A stretch of DNA of 64,000 bases, from the NCBI GenBank assembly GCA_035610835.1, contig CM069448.1, positions 5,333,607 through 5,397,606 of the forward strand, in the 5' to 3' direction. Positions 11,876 through 22,342 of the stretch are shown piece by piece. The notes below the pieces were generated by a model that saw only the letters and a list, made by a program, of their open reading frames with translations, was not told the DNA's origin and did no database searches. The DNA is from Ophiura sarsii (lineage: Eukaryota; Echinodermata; Ophiuroidea; Amphilepidida; Ophiuridae). Position 1 is the stretch's first letter. Every line of letters starts with the position of its first letter. Position numbers and translations under genes: made by a program.

Positions 11876-12591
11876 CTTTTCAGATTATTTTGGTATTGGA
11901 ATTTCGCTATCAATATCCTCACCCAAAAACAAACAACCCCCAATCCCCTCAATATGTTGTCCATAAGAATTTCCTCTTAATTCGGTGCGCATCAATTGAA
12001 CGGTGCGCATCAATTGAAGAGTAAAATAACAAATCGTTCAAAAGTACGTCGTAGTAGTAGATTTGAACAGCTTTCATTTTGATCGAATACAACCATTCAA
12101 TTCGTGTTTTTATGAGCATTGTTGTATAAAATGTGCTCGGGGATAACATTAACAGTAGATTTAAATCCGGGAATGTCTTGTTTATCAAGGGGATTAAAAA
12201 ACTGCCTCGGCTGAAAAGGTTAATATTATTATAGGGCCATGTGTTTTGAACTCGCCACCCTTAACCGCTGCATGTACAGATTTTACCATTTTACACCATC
12301 CGAGATTCGAATTAGCACATCGCAATAACTACTTGTTCTACTCCATCAAAAGTATAAATTTTCTGAGCGGTAACCTCACAAGGAATCCAATGCTATTGGA
12401 ATTTAGATAGGACCTAATGGTAACATGTTGTGATTAGGAAAGTTCAAAACATATCGATTTATTTCTTCATATTTTGATTTGAGCTCAATAATATTTTCAT
12501 ACCTATTCCAATCATAATTTAACTGTGCATATTAGTTCCTCATGCCATCAGAACATAATGGTTGTCAATGGTAACTTGTTGAAATATACTA
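11876..12591. other. Unassigned stretch
   Basis: No gene is recognised. It contains a small direct repeat, ggtgcgcatcaattgaa, twice at about 11983-12018. Otherwise it is AT-rich and without structure that I can name. Confidence 0.5.
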
Positions 12592-14207
12592 TATGGTCAC
12601 ATTTATTAAGATGGAACCCTGTTGCGTCACATGCATACATTTGACAAAAATTACATGTGATAATGGTCTAAGCCTAACTCAAAAAGTATAAATCCAAAGT
12701 GTGCAAAATTATACATTGTTAGAAAGCTGAGATATCTAGGATTGTGAATATCTAGTGTTTGTTTCAGTATACACTAGAGGGTGACTTAGTCAATATATAG
12801 GGTGTAACAAAAGAAATATTACTATGAAATGTCATTTACTGTATGCTTCCTAATTTAAACATAGTGCATTGAAATAAATATTGAACCCCAGATTTGATAA
12901 GCCAAAGGCAAGGCCCTTCCGGTCATATATTTTTTGTAGGGTTAATTAATTGTCAAACGAAAATACAGGGTGATCAAAATGTGTCAATTTTCACATAAAA
13001 ACTATATATTCTGTGTGGACAGTATGACATAAATGTTGTTTGTTCAAAAGAAACACTTAAATGAAGTTTATGAACATACCTTTCTGGTAGAAAGGTACAA
13101 TTCATTCAATTTTATTATACAGGGTGTCCAAAAATAAAGAAAACAAATTCGGCTAATTACTTATAACCTCATTTCTGTATTATGAATTGATTACAATGTT
13201 ATGCCTGGCATTAATTGCATTGACATCTTGCTAACATTATAGATAAAACTGTTGATCTATAGAAATCAGCTAACAATTTAAAAATGATATACTAGTAGGG
13301 TGACGGCGAGGACATGTTAATCCTAAACACTAAAAAATGGTATTATTGTGCGGATTTGGTGGATAAAATAAGCACTTCCTAGGTAATTAGTATCAATATA
13401 ATTAGCAAAGATTATCTAAAATATTAAGGAACATTCAACATTAGGTCCAACTTCATTAAAACACTGCAGAGATATTGCCCCACCCCAGTTACCATTTGAA
13501 ATGGGTAATAATCTGCCGTTGATACATTTTCAGATGGTATTTGTTGTATGTAATTAATTAGTAATATTAATTAATTGGGGATGTAATTAACACTAATTAA
13601 GGTTTGGTAATTACAATAATGATACTAATCACACAAAATAATAATTCAATGATCTAATATACACAAGGTTTAATCATTTAATTTGCCCATCCCATTGGAA
13701 ATACATAGCATGCATCCTCACACGCATGCATCCTCACCCGCCTCCACCTGACTAATTGTACTTTAACGAGTTATAGTAATTAATCTCAACTTGATTTATA
13801 CATTTTTCTTATAGATACTATAAAGCAATAAATTATCTTCCAAATGAGACTAAATATACTCATTTGTGATGTATGGTTTGAAAAATATAAGCATTTGAAT
13901 GGCAAATAAGCGAAACAATGCCCATTGGAAATACATAGCAATAGCATGCATCCTCACCCTCATGCATCCTCACCCTCCTCCACCCTGACTAATTGTAATT
14001 AACGAGTTATAGTTATTAATCTCAACTTGATTTATACATTTTTCATATAGATACTATTAAAGCAATACATTATCTTCCAAATGAGACTAATTTCAATTGT
14101 GATGTATGGTTTGAAAAATATAAGCATTTGAATGGCAAATAAGCGAACAAATGTGACAAATCCACCCTTTTTAGGTAGGGTTCCAACTTAAGAAATGTGA
14201 CCATATC
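12592..14207. mobile_element. 1.6 kb TIR element with ATATGGTCACATTT ends
   Basis: The left end (about 12592-12624) reads ATATGGTCACATTTATTAAG and the right end (about 14176-14207) is its near complement, sharing also tggaaccct further in. The inside has no open frame. It has three ACAGGGTG-type motifs at 12797, 12965 and 13119, and a tandem duplication at 13691-14152. The target duplication is not clear. The interior resembles 34500-35100, so this is a family. Confidence 0.65.
13691..14152. repeat. 230 bp tandem duplication
   Basis: Two units, 13691-13920 and 13921-14152, both starting cccattggaaatacatagca and ending with caaataagcgaa. They differ by a few substitutions and small indels. 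Each holds a short internal repeat around gcatgcatcctcaccc. It lies inside the 1.6 kb TIR element. Confidence 0.9.
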
Positions 14208-14419
14208 CAGAAGTGAATGAGCACACACGTTTAAATATCATATTTATTAGAGTTTACAAGTATATTTATTGGGGGTATGCACCCTATCCTGATTTAAACG
14301 GCATTTTTGAATTCCCCTATTTGAGAGCTTTCCTACTATGTACAATGTTGCTATCATCGGTTGAATACTTATTTTTGTTATAGTCATGTATGTAAAACCC
14401 GATGAATTACACTCTCAGC

Positions 14420-14742
14420 ATAAAAGGTTCAACTTAGAACCATAAATGGTTCCTCACGTTTTCCTCCATATGGAACCCTCATCGGTTCTTCCTAAGAACC
14501 ATTTCATTGAAGAACCCTCTTGAAAAGTTCTTTAAAGAACAAAAAAGTTTCTTCAGTTTAGTCCTCTATATGGAACCCTAAGGGTTCTTCAGGGTTAAAA
14601 AAAACCCCTCTTGAAAGGTTATTTAAAGAACCAAAAAAGGTTCTTCAGTTTTGTCTTCTATATGGAACCCTGAGGGTTCTTCAGGGTTAAAGAACTTTCT
14701 TGAAAGGTTCTTTAAAGAACCAACAAAGTTCTTCAGTTTTGT
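14420..14742. repeat. Minisatellite of about 91 bp units with GGTTCTTTAAAGAACC
   Basis: Three or more units, each with a near-palindromic ggttctttaaagaacc (about 14527, 14617, 14706), followed by ttcttcagttttgt and then atatggaaccctgagggttc. Every unit folds on itself. The first unit is the most diverged. Confidence 0.85.
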
Positions 14743-14911
14743 TATTATAGAAATATGTAGAAAAAATTTGTTTCAAGCACCCTTTTATTTTGCTGTTTGT
14801 ATACTTTTCTAGTTTACTTCATTAATATAATGCATGTATCTGGTTTGTGAACAATCACTAAGTGAGTGACGTCTTGAATAAATCATGTTAATAAAATGGA
14901 TACCGTAGAAA

Positions 14912-15074
14912 GTCGGTAGCGGTATGGTGTAGAAGTCCCAAGTATGCAAATGAGCTCACTGAATACAATGTCATGCTCTACCACACATCTAACCATACTC
15001 AACAACGGAATAAATCTCATTATCCTCATTTGCATACTTGGGACTTATACACCATACCCTTACCAGAATGTCGG
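14912..15074. repeat. 163 bp inverted-repeat element
   Basis: The arm ending at 14954 (ggtatggtgtagaagtcccaagtatgcaaatgag, read here only by its parts ggtatggtgta and caagtatgcaaatgag) is complemented from 15025. The loop is about 70 bases. Both arms carry ATGCAAAT, a POU octamer match, which I regard as incidental. MITE-like, without a clear target duplication. Confidence 0.7.
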
Positions 15075-15224
15075 CTACAAGCCTATAGTCGAATCCTGAT
15101 GTATAAGAAAACCGTATCAGCGCCCTCTTTAATTGAAACTGATATGTCGATAAATCAATAAGTTAGTATTATCCAAAAGTATAAGTAATATAACTATCTT
15201 CATAACTCTATGGTTTATACGAAT

Positions 15225-15300
15225 AGCTCGATCGGCAAGGCGTCAGATTTAGAATCAAATGGTTCGAGAGGTTCGTGGTTTGAATTTTAATTGCACCCTA
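15225..15300 (+). repeat. Decayed tRNA-like (Leu-like) sequence
   Basis: Contains an A-box-like tagctcgatcgg, an anticodon-arm-like region around agatttagaatc, a long variable-arm-like segment and a weak B box, gtttgaattt. The order fits a class II tRNA such as tRNA-Leu, but the B box is poor and no acceptor stem forms. Probably the head of an old SINE rather than a gene. Confidence 0.35.
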
Positions 15301-15304
15301 GTGA

Positions 15305-16680
15305 TATAGAAAATATTTCAAACTTGACTGTAGAATTATTACTCAGTTGTACTAATGTTTTGGTCTGTTCAAGCGATGACTTACTACAATCTATTTTTAA
15401 ACCAAAATACAGAAAAAGTGAAAAGCGCTAATATACCTTCGGAAATGCTGAGAAAATGTCTTTATTTTACAGTTTGACTGATTTATTTTTGAGGAAATCT
15501 TACATGAGAGGGTTACTATGTACATTATATCATCTATCTTAACAAGGTAAAAATGTTGAATTTCATTTTTGTGAGAAATCTCTCTGTGCCCAATTAAATT
15601 AAATGGTTAACGATGATCTAATGCCATTCCCATAACTATTCAGTTCATCGACCTCACTATTCAATATAGACGATGCAGTACCTTTGTTTGTGTTGTTTAG
15701 CAGTTCACGCATTGAGTGCACATGGGTGTTCTTATATGGACATGTGTTATGCTTGAATCTTGAGGATTTTTTTATGACATGTGCTTGAGAAGGGTTTTGA
15801 TTTTTCCGTCTATGCAAAATATATTTTGGTAAATAACACCAAATTATAGAAATCATGTATTGGTTTGCAGATTTGAGTAGCAAACCCATTAGTTGCATGA
15901 ATGATGAGGTTCTTACTTATTTACATGCTTTCGGGATAGTTTTGGCTGTGATAAATACATTAGCAACCAAAAGTCATTGGGCACTTGGTCATGGTGTCAA
16001 AATCATCCCAGATACTACATGTGGACTGTAATATTTCACTTTGAGTGAACAAATGTATTGCTGAATCTCTTCTCATAAATAAATTCATGATTCCTACGAC
16101 ATCTGCTCATTCCATTCCATGAAATTGAAGAAAATATGTGTCTATTTTGAATCCCCATACAAATTTCCCATTGAAAATAGCTCGTGAATAATGCATCAAG
16201 CTAATTATAGCCTATACAATCCAATGGTAGGCAGTTTGTCAATTGTGACTTCTCTTCAAAATAGCCTACACAGTTGTTTGTCAATGGATCCCCTCAAGTG
16301 AAACTAATCCCAACATTGGCCCTAATCTTTAATCTTTCCCAGATATAGAGAATAGATCTCTTTATTCATCTTTAAAAATGGAATATTTGGGAGGGAATTT
16401 TAAAACTTTTATATAACACCATGACTTTCATGTTATAATGTAATCCATCCCAATGTCCTAAACATTCGCATTGTAGCCAATGGAACTGGGCATACTACCA
16501 AGGTATAGTCTTTTCATCATTAATTAGTATTATTTTCAAAGCTAATTTTACTCTTAAATTAACTAAATACCGTATATCAAAGAGAACATTTAAGTTTACT
16601 GAATACTGTTATAAGTGTACCCTATAAACTATTAATTTTAATCAATTTGCAAATCTAGAATATCAAAAGCTAACACATTA
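15305..16680. other. Unassigned AT-rich stretch
   Basis: No gene, RNA or repeat is recognised. The longest open frame (99 codons, reverse, 15599-15898) has no familiar motif. Confidence 0.5.
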
Positions 16681-17067
16681 GTTTAACCCTAACCCTACTA
16701 CGTCTCACAGAAACATCACAGCCAGCACCACTTCGCTTGCGCGCGCACAAGTTCTATCTCATGTAGCACTAAACTACGGGTATATACAGTTAACATGGTT
16801 AAGCCCACAATTATTCATACCCCTTGAAAAATATGAGTTTTTTTGCGATTTTCTCATATCTATACCAAGTCTCAGGATTGAGGCCACTTTTTGTGATAAT
16901 ACACATGTTTTTGACATTCCAAACATTCTTTATATTGTGTGATAGGCTTTTATATTGTTATGCAATTATTCCATGATGTGTGCATACAATGATGATGCAT
17001 TGCAAATGTGTCCTATTGAATGTACAGTGAGGGATATTATAGGACAACACTCTAGCTCTTTCACAGC

Positions 17068-17500
17068 ATGGCGAAGGAGATCAAATAACTCAGTGAGGAC
17101 CTTTCTCTGTGCATTGTGAATGCTCACAAAGAGGGGAAAGGCTACAAAGCTATTTGAAGCAACGTCAAGTGCCAAAATCCACCATATAAAGCCTAATTAG
17201 GAAGAACAAGACAGTTAAAATCAGTTCAATTCAGTTAAAAACCTTGAAGAAAGTATGGTGAAAGGCCAACAACAATCCACATATCACCGTCAATACTCTC
17301 CTGAACAACTTTGGTGAGTCTTGGACCAAGATATTAAGGCAGACACTCCAGCAGACATAGTACACAAAAGTTCTCCATGACTCCGACCAAGAAAGACTCT
17401 ACTCCTGAAAAGAGACAAAGAGAAACTCATATAGCATTTGCAAGAACACTTATGGACAAAGATCCAAGTGTTTGGTCTTCAGTGTTGGGGTTGCCTAAGA
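17068..17500 (+). pseudogene. Tc1-type transposase fragment, left arm of palindrome
   Basis: From the ATG at 17068 the frame reads MAKEIK, stop, LSEDLSLCIVNAHKEGKGYK, then AI and a stop. This matches the N-terminal helix-turn-helix region of fish- and invertebrate-type Tc1 transposases. Further on, shifted frames give KRDKEKL and then DKDPSVWSSVLG, which corresponds to the segment just before the first catalytic Asp of the DD34E domain. The catalytic domain itself is absent. Stops and frameshifts show that it is dead. The reverse-oriented copy at 17510-17891 is the partner arm. Confidence 0.85.
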
Positions 17501-17509
17501 TGCAAGACA

Positions 17510-17891
17510 AGTTTCTCTGTGTCTCTTTTAAGGAGTAGAGTCTTTCTTGGTCGGCCTCCATGGAGACCTCTCATGTGCAATATATGCTGGAGTGTCTGCC
17601 ATGATATCTTGGTCCAATAAATTGCCAAGGTTGTTCAGGAGAGCATTGATGGTGATCTGTGGATTGTTGTTGGCCTTTCGCAATACTTTTCTTGCCAAAC
17701 AAGGGGACACCGCTGGCTTCCGACTGCATCCTTCAATGTTTTTTAGTGAGTTGAACGTCTTGTTCTTCCTAATTATGCTTTGCATGGTGGATTCTTGCAC
17801 TTGGAATTGTTTCGAAATAGCTCTGTAGCCTTTCCCCTCTTTGTGAGCATTCACAATATGCACAAAAAAGTTATTTGATCTTCTTCGCCAT
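17510..17891 (-). pseudogene. Tc1-type transposase fragment, right arm of palindrome
   Basis: Read on the reverse strand, the open frame covering 17528-17953 contains VNAHKEGKGYRAISKQFQVQ, followed by STMQSIIRKNKTFNSL, then GCSRKPAVSP and ARKVLRKANNNPQITINALL. These are the first and second helix-turn-helix (paired-like) parts of a Tc1 transposase, including the GRPRK-like linker in altered form (GCSRKP). The ancestral start is the ATG at 17891 (MAKKIK), which is now out of frame with the open frame. The C-terminal catalytic domain is missing. It is better preserved than the left-arm copy over the DNA-binding region. No function is expected. Confidence 0.9.
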
Positions 17892-17955
17892 GCTGTCAAA
17901 GAGCTAGAGTGTTGTCCTATAATATCCCTCACTGTACATTCAATAGGACACATTT

Positions 17956-18206
17956 GAGACCTGTCATCACGAAATGAGAGTTAAGTCGGAAAATTGAATT
18001 TTGAGGTTTGTCCAGATTCAGAATGCTCTGAAAACAAGCTTTAAAATGATATGCAACATGTCATAATTTCTCAATGTTTTCCTGGTCAAAAATCAAATTG
18101 AAATGTAAAAATTCCTTTGTTTTCTATTGATTTGTGGCATGTTCATTGGACCATATCTCCTAATGCACACTGGCGACTTAACGCTCATTTTGTGGTGACA
18201 GGTCTC
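17956..18206. mobile_element. 251 bp MITE nested in right arm of Tc1 palindrome
   Basis: Termini GAGACCTGTCATCACGAAAT and GAGACCTGTCACCACAAAAT (complement of the right end) give a TIR of about 30 bp that runs on through gttaagtcg. It is flanked by attt at 17952-17955 and 18207-18210. The left arm of the Tc1 palindrome has the same site without it, so it is a clean insertion of later date. The 4 bp duplication leaves the superfamily open. Confidence 0.85.
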
Positions 18207-18825
18207 ATTTGTAATGCATCCACATTGTATACACACATCATGGAATAATTACATAACAATATAAAAGCCTATCACACAATATAAAGAATGTTTGGAATGT
18301 CAAAAACATGTGTATTATCACAAAAGGTGGCCTCAATCCTGAGACTTGGTATGGGGTATGAATAATTTTGGACAGGCATAAAAACACAATTCTTGTTCAA
18401 TTCTTTTGTTATGCAAAAAATGTTGAGTCCAGATATATTGATTTGTACTTGCAAACTAATTGTCTTTAGTGTAAAGCAAAAATTCCACCACTCCAGCTGG
18501 TATAGATATGAGAAAAACTCAAAAAACTCATATTTTTCAAGGGGTATGAATAATTGTGGGCTTAACTGTATATGGTCTCCGATTTTTTAGCCTGTGAAGC
18601 CCTCCCCCCGTGGCTGAGTGGTAGTATATCTCGCCTGTCAAGCGGCCGACCCGGGTTCAATTCCCGGATATCGCCTGTCAAGCGGCCGACCCGGGTTCAA
18701 TTCCCGGGGCCGGCGGACATAATTTTTCCCATTTTTTATTTAACCCCCTCCCCCTGTTCTTCGTTCCATCCCCGCTGCCACGTTCTAGGGTTAGGGTTAA
18801 TACGACACCACACAGTGCATTTATA

Positions 18826-19020
18826 TAACCCTAACCCTACTACGTCTCACAGAAACATCACAGCCAGCACCACTTGCACTTGGCTTGCGCGCGCACAAGT
18901 TCTATCTCATGTAGCACTAAACTACGGGTATATGGTCTTCGATTTTTTAGCCTGTGAAGCCCTCCCCCTGGCTGAGGGGTAGTATATATCGCCGTGTGAC
19001 AGGCGAGATATACAATACTA
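18826..19020 (+). mobile_element. TTAA-type tRNA-like element, family T1, copy 2 (truncated)
   Basis: Starts ataaccctaaccctactacg, so its left TTAA is altered to ATAA. It runs through the same body, with an uninterrupted gggtatatgg where copy 1 carries Tc1, to the A-box region (ggctgaggggtag). It then breaks off and continues as an inverted piece of its own anticodon region (tgacaggcgagatatac), forming a small fold-back. The B box is missing, so it cannot be transcribed as a tRNA-like unit. Confidence 0.75.
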
Positions 19021-19620
19021 GCTAATCAACTATTACCAGGTAAATACGCCTGTCATTTTAATCATCACTCCAATTGACACCAACAAGCATGACAAGGGAA
19101 CTAACTGTATACAAGAATTGTAAAATATACTTTGGGACTTTCTTTCATGCTTATCTGTTTTTTTGTTGTTGTTCGCATCACATAATGTCGCATGTCACGT
19201 AATACAGTTACAAACAATGGTGTAATTAAAAACACTGGTTTGATAATATAATAAAATCCACTATAGGAAGTCGATAATCAAATTACAATGAAATGCTATG
19301 GTCTTGCATAATCTCACAAAGATTCTGATTGTGAAGTCGATATTTGATAAGATTATGCATAGTAGCTTATACATAGTTCATGTCTATCATTGTTAAACGT
19401 GATTAATATTGAAATTGTAATATTCATTAAAATCTATATCTTTTAAACAATATGATCTAGGGTTTTATTATCTATTAATTCAACTCACGAACTCAAGTTA
19501 TAATGTTCGTGCGCGCTATGCCCAGAGGAACTATGTAATAAGACAAAGATAGAGAGAAAATCATAACATCGTTCCTTTACCTAACACGGAGTACTTGATT
19601 ATTCTGAATACCGTAAAGCT
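19021..19620. other. Unassigned AT-rich stretch
   Basis: No gene or repeat is recognised. Confidence 0.5.
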
Positions 19621-19624
19621 TTAA

Positions 19625-19926
19625 AGCCATGCGCGGAATTAACCATTCTTATATCCCTATTTCCACATCAATCGTGGGCGTTTGGATGGTATTTTAGGAG
19701 ATTTATCCACGGATGTGATGCCCCGTAGCATTTATACGGATTGCATTGTTATCACTAGCGTTTAGAATGGCGTCATATTATATCACTGCATTGGTTGTCG
19801 CACGAGTGAGCCACTGGTTGAAGGTTTTATGCAATACATATCATCACTAGTAGTGCCAGACACGGCGACGGAGACTCCAGAAGCTTAATGAGCGCTCGTT
19901 GACGATGAGCTCTTATCCAATGGATT
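19625..19926. repeat. Paralogous segment A (partner 38404-38750)
   Basis: Shares, in the same order and orientation, agccatgcgcggaatta, cgtgggcgttt, ctggttgaaggttttat and gagctcttatccaat with 38404-38750; the sequence between them is diverged. It could be an old segmental duplication or an unclassified repeat family. Confidence 0.6.
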
Positions 19927-20222
19927 ATGGTATAGAGGATTCATATTTCATTGCATTGTTATCTGGTAAGTGTTTATGTATAGCGAACATTTTACGTTTG
20001 ACATCGTTTTGATGCAGACTGATTAGATTTGACAATTCTAGGTATAAATGCATAGGGCGACTCAGTCGTATTACTCAATCATTGCGCTAATTGACAAAGG
20101 CTGAAAAGTAAATTGCAATGCTGTCATTTTTCTAATAGTACTAGACTAACCTATTTTCTTACTATCAATGATTCATACACTGTTAGTGGTGTCGAACCAA
20201 TCAGAAAGCAAGAAACTAAAAT

Positions 20223-20260
20223 ACGCGGAGTGCATTGAAAGTGTCTTATGCACTCCGCGT
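20223..20260. other. Perfect 13 bp stem-loop
   Basis: acgcggagtgcat and atgcactccgcgt form a perfect stem around a 12-base loop. It lies in a locally GC-rich stretch before the larger fold-back at 20440-20640. Function unknown. Confidence 0.7.
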
Positions 20261-20439
20261 GTGCGCCGTTCACTGCGAGCACCACTCGCTTTGTTTGGAT
20301 TCGTTGTTCAGGAATCGTGGGTTCGCCGATTTTCACTGCGGGTGTTAGCAAATTTGTTAACATGTTTTTATCATTCGTTTTTACATAGATCAAATATTAT
20401 GCTCAAATTGTGAATTTTGATTTGTAAGTGTCGTGTATG

Positions 20440-20640
20440 AATAAGGTCAATATATGCGTATGTTTTGTTTCTCGAAAAATTAGAAAAATCAATGCACTAG
20501 CACAAATGTTGATCAATAGCACTCCCCCTTCGGGGTCGTGCCATTATTCACACATCAACATTAGCGCGCGTGCATTGATTTGTCTAATTTCTCTCGAAAC
20601 AACACATACGCATTTATTGACCTATAATCAATGTATCAAC
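20440..20640. repeat. Fold-back element of about 200 bp
   Basis: The left arm includes tcaatatatgcgtatgtttt, attagaaaaatcaatgca and gttgat; the right arm carries the complements (atcaac, tgcattgatttgtctaat, acatacgcatttattga). Near the tip is cccccttcgggg. A single-arm relative lies inverted at about 31345-31440, with the same tip (accccgtagggg). Confidence 0.75.
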
Positions 20641-21299
20641 ACAATAAATAACGTGGTCATCAACCGGCTGCAATGGGTGTCGCATTGCGTGCCGTATCGT
20701 AACGCAGCAGGCGCAGGTTAAAAGTCACAAATTCACTATTTTTTTGTATAAAATCATAAACCAAAAAGTTTAAGGGAATGTTTGCATTTTATTTACAAAC
20801 ATATTAATCTATATCGTTGGTTGGTTTTATTACTACCAAAGTTCATTGACTCAAACGCGGTATCCTGAAATAACAGCAATTTTAGATACCCATCAATGAA
20901 CAACGTACGTTTTCCTGTATCTGCATATACATTGAAGATGACTCCATGACATAATATGTTTCAGCGCATCCTTTAAAGATTACTAACTACTTACTCTTTT
21001 TTCATTAAATGGCATTACATCACAGCTTCATAACATCTGCCACATATGATACGTGGACGAGATTAGTTCTGAGTGTTTATTTATATGTGGACGAAACTGG
21101 TTTTGAGTGTTTATCGCGAGCGAGTATGTAACATTAGTTAACTTACACTGCCATCCAAGTTTCTGAAAATGCATGATTCAGAGAGCACTGGCAAGAAAAT
21201 TATCACTATTCCTTTCATTGCTATATAACGTTAACTGATACTTTGTACTCGTGCCAATTTGCAAAATCTCTTTGTTAAAAATAATAGTTTAGTATCATC

Positions 21300-21690
21300 A
21301 TGGAATAGTAGAGGGAGAAGGAATAACAATGAAGTAACCTTATCCGATAATCTATTCAACTTTACACATAATTATATGTTACTACGAACCCTATGTCTGA
21401 ATTATATTGCCGACTATGTATAGTCAATTCGAAAGTTGTGCATACACATTTTGCTTTATGCATTTATATGTGAAATAAATGCTCAAAAACTCACGAGACG
21501 CGCCGACTCATTGCAATTGGAAATGTATATTTGTTAAATGTATTATATATATACACACATGGCAACAAGTATAGCTCCTTGAATAACACAGTACGATAAT
21601 ATTGACCTGTTTTGACAAATTAAATATGATAACATTTCATTAATTAATAATATTAAATATACCGATTACATGCGGGTAATAAAATTGCTC
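21300..21690. repeat. Paralogous segment B (partner 43995-44125 plus 44891-45070)
   Basis: Shared blocks include gagggagaag, ctattcaactttaca, cgagac and ttaataatattaaata, in the same order as in the partner. The partner carries a 762 bp Harbinger-like element that is absent here, so this copy serves as the empty site. Confidence 0.7.
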
Positions 21691-21894
21691 GCAAATTATA
21701 CCTAAATTAACAAAACACACAATCACATTTATCATATGATTGCCCCAGACTGCCCTTACTCATATAATGCATCAAAGGCAATCACATTTTTAAGTCAAAA
21801 ATACTCTGCCACAACAATCAAGGTCCATATAATTCAATATGGTTTTCTTATAGGAACGATATGAGCAGGGACAAATACATCATGATACAATTGT

Positions 21895-21943
21895 TATAAA
21901 GGGTTCAACAAAAATATCCCATTTTCAAAAGTCGCATACGAGA
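21895..21943 (+). repeat. Repeat family C, internally deleted copy
   Basis: Has the family start (aaagggttcaacaaaa) joined directly to the family end (tatcccattttcaaaagtcg). The full-length copies are at 22127-22342 (reverse) and 39918-40123 (forward). Confidence 0.75.
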
Positions 21944-22126
21944 AGAAAGGGCCCATTGTTAACACACACATTATGCCGTATTTATCCCGTACTGATCACC
22001 GCGCATATCCCTCAATGCGCGGGCTAATTCAAATGTAAACTGATGCATGGGTGAAGAATTTGAATGTAAAGGAATGTTAATGGATGGGGAGAACATGGAC
22101 AGATTAACCAAATCTTCTCGTGCTGT

Positions 22127-22342
22127 GTATTGGAAATGCGACTTTTGAAAATGGGATATTTTCCTTTAAATGGTGCTAATCATGGTTTATCTTTGTTGTT
22201 AGGGGGCAAATTTTGTATCAAATTATGCCTAAAAGATTCATCTAAATGCCTATCTAGCCTGTTTGGTCACAAACAAATTGAAAGTTACTCAAAATGACAT
22301 AAACAAAGTGGTATACTTTCTTTTGTTGAACCCTTTATCATT
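22127..22342 (-). repeat. Repeat family C, full copy
   Basis: About 215 bp, inverted relative to 39918-40123, bounded by ggaaatgcgacttttgaaaa and tttgttgaaccctttat. No inverted termini and no coding capacity are seen. It is close to identical to the copy 18 kb away, so the family spread fairly recently. Confidence 0.85.

Larger units (their letters stand above)
16785..18570. mobile_element. Palindromic Tc1/mariner derivative inserted in family T1
   Basis: 1786 bp, termini TACAGTTAA...TTAACTGTA, inserted at a TA that is uninterrupted in the second T1 copy (near 18932). Left arm (16785 to about 17430) and right arm (about 17509-18570) are reverse complements far beyond a normal TIR: both run through the start of a Tc1-type transposase reading frame. 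The right arm keeps two copies of aattattcatacccc (outer, about 18541-18555; inner, about 18355-18367), the IR/DR layout of Tc1 elements. The left arm lost the inner one by a deletion between short repeats (tacca) and has an extra acatggtta near its end. The right arm also carries a nested MITE. Confidence 0.88.
16687..18796 (+). mobile_element. TTAA-flanked tRNA-like element, family T1, copy 1 (interrupted by Tc1)
   Basis: Begins CCCTAACCCTACTACGTC after TTAA (16683-16686) and ends TCTAGGGTTAGGG before TTAA (18797-18800). Without the Tc1 insertion it would be about 320 bp. The right part holds a tRNA-like module: A box tggctgagtgg at 18611-18621 and B box gggttcaattccc at 18653-18665, with cgcctgtcaagcgg between, whose loop reads GTC (Asp-like). 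A 40 bp segment including the B box is duplicated (second B box at 18693-18705). The T-rich stretch and pyrimidine-rich 3' part resemble a SINE tail. TTAA edges with inverted CCCTAAC/GTTAGGG termini are instead what piggyBac-type elements show; the same ends also look telomeric. Confidence 0.75.

Noticed and set aside
14919..15060. Promoter with octamer ATGCAAAT elements
   Set aside because: Both octamers are the two arms of one inverted repeat and no transcription unit follows.
18609..18710. Functional tRNA-Asp gene
   Set aside because: The A and B boxes and GTC anticodon are present, but no acceptor stem pairs, the B box is duplicated and the sequence is embedded in a dispersed element.
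18787..18840. Internal telomere array
   Set aside because: Only two TTAGGG-like units occur on either side, and they coincide with element ends and TTAA sites, so they are better read as termini.
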